From positions 1-41,956 of the forward strand of contig DASTGO010000196.1 in NCBI GenBank assembly GCA_035719045.1: a stretch of 41,956 nucleotides of DNA. Direction: 5' to 3'. A program made the position numbers and the translations under genes. A model generated the notes under the pieces. It searched no databases. It was not told where the DNA came from and saw only the letters and a list, made by a program, of their open reading frames with translations. Positions 32,526 to 41,200 of this stretch are shown here, piece by piece. Source of the DNA: DASTGO01 sp035719045. Lineage in GTDB: Bacteria > Actinomycetota > Actinomycetes > Actinomycetales > Kineosporiaceae. Numbering within the stretch: position 1 is the stretch's first letter; each line of letters starts with the position of its first letter.

Positions 32526-34871
32526 ATGGAGGTCGGCGGGCCCTTTCCCTTCCCTTTCAGCCTGTCCGATCTCGGCTCCGAGAACCTCGTGGTCGGCGTC
32601 CAGCACACCCTGGCGCACTTCGAACGGTGGCGTCAGAACAGTCCCACCGTGGTCGCAGACCACGTCGAGGAGTACACCCGCCGGCTCCAGGAGATCACCG
32701 CCGGACGGTTCCGGCGCCGGGTCCGCCGCAGTGACGACCGTCGGCGTGCCGCCAGGGAGGGCAGGTACTTTCTCGCCTACAACCTGGGTGAACTTCCCAC
32801 TCCGGCGCTCGTCGAGCACATCGTCGCCGGGCTTCCCGACCGGATACCCACCGCCGAGGCGGCCCTCGCAGGGCTCGACGGCAACCGCGGCGCCTCCGGT
32901 GTCCTGGACGCCCTGACCAGGTACGTCCCCGACCTGCGCGACATGCCCGAGACAGCCTGGCTGGGGGAACGGCTGGACCGGCTCTACCGGATCCTGCCGG
33001 AGCCGGTCGTGCGAGCCGGCGGCATGGGCAAGGCGGTCCGGGCCGCCCTCGGCGTCCTGGCCATCGGCGCGTACGACACGCTCCAGGCCGGTCCTGCCGC
33101 CCGCCGGGAGCACCTGCGGCGGATCCTGCCGGGCGCCTACGCGCTGGGAGCGGCGTACGTGATCGTCGACGACACCCTGCAGGACCTCACCGGACAGCAT
33201 CTGCCGCCACAGGACCGTCAGTGGTGCCACGCCGCGATCGTGCACGGGCTGTCCACCGGGACGCCGGTCGACGTCACCGGGATGCCCGACCACCCGCTGG
33301 CCGAGGAACTACACGAGCTGCACACCCTGCTGCTGGACACGCATCCGTTCACGGAGAACCGGCACCTCTACCAGGCCGCCGAGGCCATGTACCTGGCGCA
33401 GCACCGTGACTCGAACAGGAGCGCGCAGGACGTGGTTGCCGCCGGCGGCGTGGCCTCGCTGTACCCGGACGTCTTCCTCAAGGCCGGGCTGAGCAGGGTG
33501 GTGGCCAACCTGCTCGCCCGCAGACAGCCCCGTGCGGAGGACTGGGCACGCTGCCTGACCACCGTCTTCCTGGGCCAGCTCAAGGACGACCTACGGGATC
33601 GGGAGGAGGACGCCCGCGCCGGCCGAGTGACACCGTTCACCGTCCCTGCACAGGGATCGGACGCTGCGGACGGGACCGGCGCCAACCCGCTGCATGACCT
33701 GTTCGCCTACGAGGCGTACGTCGTCCACGAGGTGTTCGGTGGCGATGCGGCCGTAGGTGAGGCCCTGACCTACTTCGGCGCCGTGAAACTCGCCCGCTAC
33801 CTGTCCGCGGACCCGCGCCGGGCCGTCGACCTGGCCGAACGGTACGCGCCCACCCCGGAGGTCTCCCGGTTCCTGCGCCTGGCCTCCGGTCTGGACCGGC
33901 GAACACTCACCCGGCACGAACCTTCGGACACCCAGCTCAAGGAACGGTGCGGGGCCGCCCTGGACCGCCGGAGCCAGAAGGACGTCGATGCCAGGACGTT
34001 CGTGGCGGACCGGCTCGGCTACATCAACGCCGTCATCGGCGACTACACCGCCCGCAACGGCGACAGTGGCCTGCACCGGATCGTGGCCTACGCATTGGAC
34101 GCACCGGGCAAGAGGCTCCGGCCCGCGCTGGGCCTGATGCTCGCGGCAGAACTGGACGTCGATGTTGCGCACGTGGAGCCGTTCATCGTGGCCGGTGAGC
34201 TCTTCCACACCGCGAGCCTGATCTTCGACGACCTGCCGGCGCAGGACGACGCATCGGTCCGCCGTGGCCGGCCCACCGCGCACCTGGTCTTCGACGAGGG
34301 CAGCGTCCAACTGGCCGCCATCTCCATGATCTCGTCGGGTTTCGGCCTCCTGGCCCGGCTGAGCGACAGGTACCCCGCCCACCGGGTGACCGCGGTGATC
34401 GACTACCTCGGGAGAGTGCTGGGACCCGAGCACCTGTGCAGGGGTCAGGACCTGGACCTGCACCTGCACCGGGGCGAGGCCGGCGCGCAGCCGGTCACCG
34501 CGGCGGAGGTCCTGCGGATGTACGAGCTGAAGACCTCTGCCGCGATCGAGGCAGCCCTGGTACCGCTGATGATGCTCCAGGACCGACCGCCAGAGGAGAC
34601 CGAACTGGTCCGACAGTATGCCCGGCACGCAGGCATCGTGTTCCAGATCCGCGACGACATCCTCGACCTCACCTCCTCCACCGAATGCCTCGGCAAGGAC
34701 GCCGGGAACGACACCGGGAAAGTGAACATGGCGCGCACATTCGGCCAGGCCGAGGCACAACAGATCATGCACTCGAACCTCGACGCCGCGGTGGCATGCT
34801 GCACGCAACTGCCCTTCGACACCCAGCTGCTCGAGGGAGCCGTCACCCACTTCGCCCGACGGACCCGCTGA
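32526..34871 (+). CDS. two-domain isoprenyl diphosphate synthase
   Basis: This is a 781-residue protein starting at ATG 32526. The C-terminal half (about 465-781) is a normal trans-isoprenyl diphosphate synthase: GKRLRP, first Asp-rich motif DDLPAQD (Asp568/569) with RRGRPTAH, and second motif DDILD (Asp710/711). The N-terminal half carries its own pair of Asp-rich motifs, VDDTLQD (Asp215/216) and LKDDLRD (Asp354/355). These have the spacing of the same all-helical fold, but it lacks a recognisable GKRxRP. Two class-I isoprenoid folds are therefore fused. Such enzymes condense isopentenyl diphosphate onto allylic diphosphates or cyclise/release the product. The second domain probably makes the chain; the first may act on it, or be regulatory. 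No terpene cyclase or carotenoid gene is nearby. Confidence 0.85.
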   Translation: MEVGGPFPFPFSLSDLGSENLVVGVQHTLAHFERWRQNSPTVVADHVEEYTRRLQEITAGRFRRRVRRSDDRRRAAREGRYFLAYNLGELPTPALVEHIVAGLPDRIPTAEAALAGLDGNRGASGVLDALTRYVPDLRDMPETAWLGERLDRLYRILPEPVVRAGGMGKAVRAALGVLAIGAYDTLQAGPAARREHLRRILPGAYALGAAYVIVDDTLQDLTGQHLPPQDRQWCHAAIVHGLSTGTPVDVTGMPDHPLAEELHELHTLLLDTHPFTENRHLYQAAEAMYLAQHRDSNRSAQDVVAAGGVASLYPDVFLKAGLSRVVANLLARRQPRAEDWARCLTTVFLGQLKDDLRDREEDARAGRVTPFTVPAQGSDAADGTGANPLHDLFAYEAYVVHEVFGGDAAVGEALTYFGAVKLARYLSADPRRAVDLAERYAPTPEVSRFLRLASGLDRRTLTRHEPSDTQLKERCGAALDRRSQKDVDARTFVADRLGYINAVIGDYTARNGDSGLHRIVAYALDAPGKRLRPALGLMLAAELDVDVAHVEPFIVAGELFHTASLIFDDLPAQDDASVRRGRPTAHLVFDEGSVQLAAISMISSGFGLLARLSDRYPAHRVTAVIDYLGRVLGPEHLCRGQDLDLHLHRGEAGAQPVTAAEVLRMYELKTSAAIEAALVPLMMLQDRPPEETELVRQYARHAGIVFQIRDDILDLTSSTECLGKDAGNDTGKVNMARTFGQAEAQQIMHSNLDAAVACCTQLPFDTQLLEGAVTHFARRTR

Positions 34872-35213
34872 CGATCACATCATGGGGACGCCGCTGGACG
34901 GGGTCGCCCTTGTGAGCATGCGGGACTGATCGGCACTCGTCCTGGCTCGGGGAGGCAGGGTCCGGCGACGGGAAGAGCCGATCAGGCCAGCCGGAAGACC
35001 GGTCCGCGGGGAGTGAAGGGCAGGCGGGCTCCGGCGGGGGGTGAGGATGGCGTGGTCGCGGTGGATGCGGACGCGGTCGCACTGCCCGTGTCGGGGGTGG
35101 CCGACTGCCGGGTCTGCCGCGGGCGCAGGTGCGGCACCCGCGGCAGACCCGACAGCGACGGGAAGGGGTGGACGCTCGTTCCGGCGGACCACCCGTCCCA
35201 CCATCGGCGTGCC
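34872..35213. other. convergent intergenic region
   Basis: This 342-bp gap lies between the prenyl synthase (plus) and the giant gene (minus). No gene is supported on either strand. Its main feature is the long hairpin described separately. Confidence 0.5.
35109..35151. terminator. bidirectional hairpin terminator
   Basis: A perfect 15-bp inverted repeat, CGGGTCTGCCGCGGG at 35109-35123 and its complement at 35137-35151, has a 13-base loop. It lies between two convergent genes, 63 bases past the stop of the giant gene and 238 past the stop of the prenyl synthase. There is no T run, which is common for terminators in GC-rich actinobacteria, so it could end transcription from either side. Confidence 0.65.
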
Positions 35214-38200
35214 CTACCGGTCCAGGGTGCCCGGCGTGTCCGGCTGGTCCGGCAACTCGGGCAAGGCCCGCTCTCCTTCCGGCACAGCCCCGATCCGGCT
35301 CAGCCAACTGCCCTGCGCTGATGCAGGGCCGGTGTGCGCCCCCGGGCCCTGCCGCACCGGTCCTGGTGCGGTGGCCCGCAGGTGGGTGAGCGTCGTGCTG
35401 ATGATCTGCGGCAGGGCATCGGCTGCGTCCGGCCCCGCGTCCCCGGTCCACAGCTGCGACACTCGCCTGGCGAGATCGGACCACACGGCTTCCGCGGCAG
35501 GGCCCTCCACCACCGCCCACGATCGCATCCCGGCTGCGGCCGCCGCCGGAGTGCTCGCCTCGCCGCGCAACTCCCTCAGCCGCTCGCGGTATACCTCCCG
35601 CAGTACCCCCACCAGTGCCCCCGGGCCTGCAGACCCGCTCCGTACTGGGTCGTCCTCCCCCGGCTCCCGCGGGACGAATCCGCCGGTGGTCGCACTCGTC
35701 GGCGTGACCGCCGACCCCTGCCCCAGCCGGAGCGCCTCCTGACCGGCCCAGAACACCAGGTCATGGAGGGCCAACTCCACCCCGACGTCCAGCCATCGCA
35801 CCGCCACGGCGCCCGTGCCCACCGACAGTTCCGCCACGTCCACCGGGTCCGCCGGTGTCCCCTCCAGCTGCGCCTGCGCCCCCAGGATCTGGTCCGGCAG
35901 CGGCCGCGCCCGCAGGGAGCCGTCCGCCACAACGGCCTCTCCCGCGGCCACGGCCACGTCCATGGCTTCGGTGTCAGCGGCGGCGCCCATCGGAAGTGCC
36001 CGGCCGGGGAGGCGCTCGCCAAGGACGCCGCCCTCCGCCGGAGCCGGGCCGCCGTCCAGCGCGGACAGCGCCACGTCCTCCGCCGCCCCGAACTCGAAGA
36101 ACTGCTCCGCCCGGACCTCGAGGTGCGAGAGCACGTCCTGCGCCGATGCGGCTCCGCTCAGCAGCGCCGAGAGCGTGTCCGCGGTCTGAGCCGACTGCCA
36201 CCAGAGACCGTTGACGCGCTCGCCGAGCGACCCGCCGCTCGGATCGGCTCGCGCAGTCCGCTCCCCGATCGTCAGGGTTCCCCGGCTGCGCCTGGTGGCC
36301 GGGTTGGCGGGCGACGGCGAGGCCGCGTCGTCCGGGGTCGTCGTACGTGACTCCCCGTGCGACGGCGTCGAGCCTGAGTCGACGGCGAGGCCCTTCCCGG
36401 CCAGGCGTTCCTCTTGCCGCGCGGCCGCCGCCTCGCGGCGTCGGCCGAGGGTGGCGAGGAATTCCGCGACCTCCCGGTGCACGTCGGGGCCGGAGATCTC
36501 GCCACGCTCCAGCCGCGCCAGCTGCTCGCCGATCTGCCGCCAGCTCGCGTCCGGGATCCTCCCGACCACGGTCTGAAGTGAGACAGCGGCCACGCGGGAC
36601 CCGTGAACGTCCGCCTGCAGCAGCAACGACTCCAGCCCGATCCGGTAGACCTCCTGCAGGGCCTGCACCAACTCACCCGAGTCCGTGCGGGGTCCGTCTG
36701 GTTCCGCAACCTCTGGTGCAGGCACGGCCGTCCCGACGGTGTTCGGTTCCGTGGTGAGCGGGCCGGGCGTCGCACCGCTTCGCCGCCCTGCCCTGGTGAG
36801 CAGGCCGTTCAGGGCCAGTTCGACTCCGGTGTCGAGAGCCCGGACGGCGCCTGCGCCGCCCGCGGCGTCCGGCTCGCTGCCGACGAGGGAGCCGCGGCCG
36901 TGCTCGGTGAGGAGCACGACAGCACGCGCGACCCCGGCCGCCGTCGGCGTCTGCCCCGTGAGGTCGTGCAACGGGCCGGCACCGGAGGTCGCACCGAACA
37001 GGTCCGTCAGGACCTCGCTGAGTTCGGCGACGGGGCCGGTGGTTGCCGACGCCACAGCCCCGGTCGCGTCCAGCTCTGATGGACGCGATCCGCGGGGCGA
37101 CACAAGCTGTTCCGGGTCCTCCCTGCCCGTCCGTGGGGACCGTGGGTGCGGCCGGGTCAGCGCGCGCAGCGCCCCACCCGGCCGCGCCGGCTCGTCCGGC
37201 CCGGGTACGGAGACGGGGACGACGAGTGGGCGCCGTTGCGTCAGCAGCCGGGTGATGCGGGCGGTGAGCGTCATGGGGGAGACATCAGCGCTGAGCTCAC
37301 CCGCCTGCAGCCTGCTCCATCGTTCGCCGAGGTCACGCCAGGCCTGATCCGCCGCGTCCCCGGACACCGCCGCCAGCGACCGGGAGGCGCTGACCATCGT
37401 GGCCCGGGCGGTCTGCCCGTGGACGAACTGTTGCAGCTGCTGCCGGTACACGGCGAGCAGGCGGAGGGCCAGAGCGGTCAGATCCACCGTGGCGAAAGGG
37501 CCGCGGAACAGCAGGCGCTGGCCTTCGCCCTGGCCCGTCGGGGCGTCCGACCTGTCGGCCCCGGCAACCGGAGTAGCCGTCCGGCTCCACTCGTGCAGCG
37601 CGAAGGTCAGGTCGTGCATGGCCAGTTCGACTCCGGCGTCGAGGAAGCGCACCGCCGCCCCGGTCGGCAGGTCAGCCCCCGCTGCGGCCCAGCTCTCCCG
37701 GCCCAGCCGGATCGGGACCTCCTGCACCACGAACCCGTCGTCACCCACGGAGCGAGTCGTGGCCCGTCCGACCTGCTCGACCGGCTCAAGCTGTTCAGCC
37801 CGTTCCGGGACCCGAGAGACCGTGAGGTCGGTTCCGCTCTCCGCCCGGCCCTCCACCACACCATCGGCTGCCCGGGCCCCAGCAGCTGCGCTGGTCTCGC
37901 CGATCTCGGGCTGGGGGCCGTCGAACTGCCAGCGTGGTCTCCGGACCTCTGCGGTGGTCGGCACCCCCGAGGCCAGGAACCGCTGTCCCCGTGCCGACAG
38001 GAAGGCCACCAGGTCCGCCTCGGACACGGCGCCGGATGCGAACGCCACCAGCGTTCTGACGGTGGGTTCGAAGGACTGCCGGTCACGTTCGTACCCGCGG
38101 AGCAGCTGCCGCCGAAACGATTCGGACAGCCCCTCGACCCCCCAGGCTGAACCGACGCGGTCACCGGGAACGGGTTCGTGCACGGTGACCGGATCGCTGC

Positions 38201-41200
38201 CCCGCCCGCCCCCGACCTCCGGTAGCTGCAACCATGTCTGGCCTTTCACCACCAGGGAAATGAGCTCCGCGACCTCCCGCAAGTCCAGACCGTGGGGATT
38301 GCCGATCCGGAATCGTGCGGTCCTCGATCCGAGGAGGGCCCAGCTCTCGTCGGCGACGGGCCCGGAGGTTCCTTCCAGCAGGCGCAGGGCGGCTTCTCGT
38401 TCCTGCCCGGCGTCCGAGGCTTCGGCGGCCGGACGCTGGTCGGCCAACTCCGCCAACCGGGCCTGGTACAGCTCCCGCAACGTACGGACGAACGCCAGAA
38501 CCTCGGCCGTCTCGGGACTGCGTTCCAGCTCGGGCAACGCACGCAGGTCTCGCTCGACGGCGAAACGGGGATGGCCTTCGGGAAGCTGGTTCCCCGGCTC
38601 CGGACCAGCGCCATCCGCCACCGCCACGGCCCCGGCCGCTGCTTGCCCGCCCTGCGGGGCGCCCCGGTTCTGGTCGGACCGGAACTCGCGGCCGGCCCAG
38701 AGGAGCACGGCTCCCAGGGCCACCATCATCCCTTCGGTCAGCCGGGAGAGTTCGGGATGCTCCTCCTCAGTGGCGCTGTCCCTTTCCGGCACTCGCAGTG
38801 ACTCCACCCGGGACAACAGTTCCCGTGGGGCTTGCGCGAGCAGCCCCCGCCGAAGGATGTCGAAGGCGATGTCGCCCGGCAGACGAGAGGCGTTGTCCTC
38901 CTGCAGGATGCGCGCGAGCCGGGTGCTGGGGTCCTGCTCCTCTCGGGCACGTCGTACCTCGGCCTCTCGAGCGCGTGGGCTCTGTCCTCGTCGGGCAGGC
39001 GGAAGCGAGATCCGGATGGCTCGTGCGGACCGCAACGTCTGCTGGGTGTGGATCAGTGCACGCAGCGGCTCGATGACCTGGGCCACGATGTCGTCCGCCC
39101 ACTGCTGAAGGCCGCCTGCCAGTAGCCGGCGCGCGAGCTCTCCCCGCAACTGGGCAAGCCTCCGGCCGGCGAGTGCAACGGTCCTGCGCAGGGTGGCCCC
39201 GGCCCTGACGATCGCCAAGGCCGTCCACCGCCCCAGCTGCGCCGGATGCACCACCGGTGCGGGCAGGAGTGCCAACGCGCCTTCCGCGGGGGGCACGACC
39301 ACCTCCGCCGGCGCCGGTTCGGGTGCCGGCCGTTCCGGGGCCACCGGCTCCGCCGCCGGTTCGGGCACCACATGTTCGGCCGCCCTGCGGACCGGCTCGA
39401 CCAGATCAGCGACGCCTCGATCCCGTGCACCGACCTGCGGGACGAGGCGCTCCGGTGAGGTCAGGTCCGGCTGCCGCAGCGACTCCAGCTCCGCCGCCAC
39501 GCGGGCCAGGACATCGTCGTGCAGTGCCTGGCGTCCGTCCGACGGCATTGTCCGCAGTGCCGCCACATCATCCGCGACGGACGACCAGAACCCGTCGCCG
39601 TGGGGCCCGCCGATCCGGTTCAGGCCGGCTGTGCCGCGCAGGGCTGTCCCCGTGTGGTCCGGCAGTCGCCGGACTGCCTCCGCGACCACGCCACGTACCG
39701 CCTGCACCAACTGTTCCGGAGCCGCTCCCGAAGGCAGACGTGACCGGGCCCCGTCATCGACCGGGAATGCCCAGGCACGCATCACCTGGGACAGCCCGGT
39801 GGCGGCCACCTGGTGCACCTGCTCCCAGGACGACACCTGCTGCCCCGGCAAGGCCCCGCCATTGCGGGTCGTCCCGGCGGGCACCTCCCGCTGCGACGCC
39901 CCCAGCAGCTGACCGGCCAGCTGCACCCGCACCTCGGCCAGACGCAGACGCAGGGCTCCCTCCTCGGCCGCGGGCAGCCGGACCCCGAACGGCTCGGGGA
40001 CCGGCAGAGATCCCCCTGCCCCCGGGTCGTCCTGCAGCTCTGCGCCCTGCAGTCGGGCCGTCCAGAGCCGGGACGCCTCCCGCAGCAGTTCCTCGGCCGT
40101 CCCTACTGTTGCGAGCCCGGCCAGCGCCGCGGCGGGGATCGAGGTGGGCCGTCCCAGGATCGCCACGGCACGTTCGGTGAGGTGACGCGACACCACCGCG
40201 GAGGCAGCCAGCCGCCGTACCGTCGCCGCGACAGCCGCCACGGCTTCCGTCGCCCCGTCGGCGACCTGCTCACCGTGCGCCACCGCTCGGGCCGGCCCGG
40301 GGTCTGCGCCCGCGGCCCTCGCCGCCAGCCGCGTCGCCAGGGTGCGCGCCAGCTCCTGCGCCGCCCCGGAAGCCGCCCGCGACCGCTCCCGCGCCTCCCG
40401 GAGCCTGCGAGCGACGTCCTGCTCGTCCCTCTGGAGTTGGGCGAGTTCGCGGATACGCCTCTCGGCGTCTGCCCTCGCCTCGGCCAGCTGCACGGCGAAC
40501 TCCCGGACGTGCTCCCCTGCCCGGGCCAGGCGCGCGGCGTCTCCCGGGGCCTGCCTCGCGCTTTCCAGCTCCGCCTGATCTCGTTGCAGTACCTGGGTCA
40601 GCTCCACGACCCGCTCCTGGGCCCGTTGCACAGCCGTCGCCTGCGCTTGTGTCCGGTCCAGCAGGCGCCACCGTGCGGCTCGGGCCCAGTCGAGTGCCCG
40701 GAAGTCGTCCACCAGTTGCCGCCAGATGGGCGGTGTCGCGGAGGATGTGCCCTCGAGGACCGGCCCGAATCCGGCCCCGTCCCACAGCCGGACGACCTCC
40801 TGCCGGGTCACGTCGACGATGTCGGCAGGCGCATCCGGCAGGACGGCGGCCGCAGCCTGGGCGGCGAACGTGTCGCGCAACACGATCAGGCCGTCGATGA
40901 CCACGGGAACTGACCAACTGCTGGTGGCCACACGTCTCACTGCCGGGGTCAGGCCCGCAGCAGCTTCCCGCACCCCCGGCGGCAGGGACTCCAGGGCCCG
41001 CCTGCCAGGGCCAGCCTCTGCCGCGGCGGCCTGCGGGTGAGCAGCAGCGACCGCAGCATTCGGCTGTGCCCCGACTTCCGGGTGCACCACGGCACCCGGT
41101 GCCGGCGCCTCCACGGCAGGGCCGGCCACCGCGGCCCGGCCGAAGGAACCCAGGGACTCGTAGAGCGCGTTCGAGAGGGCCTGCTGCAGCGTGAGCAGGC

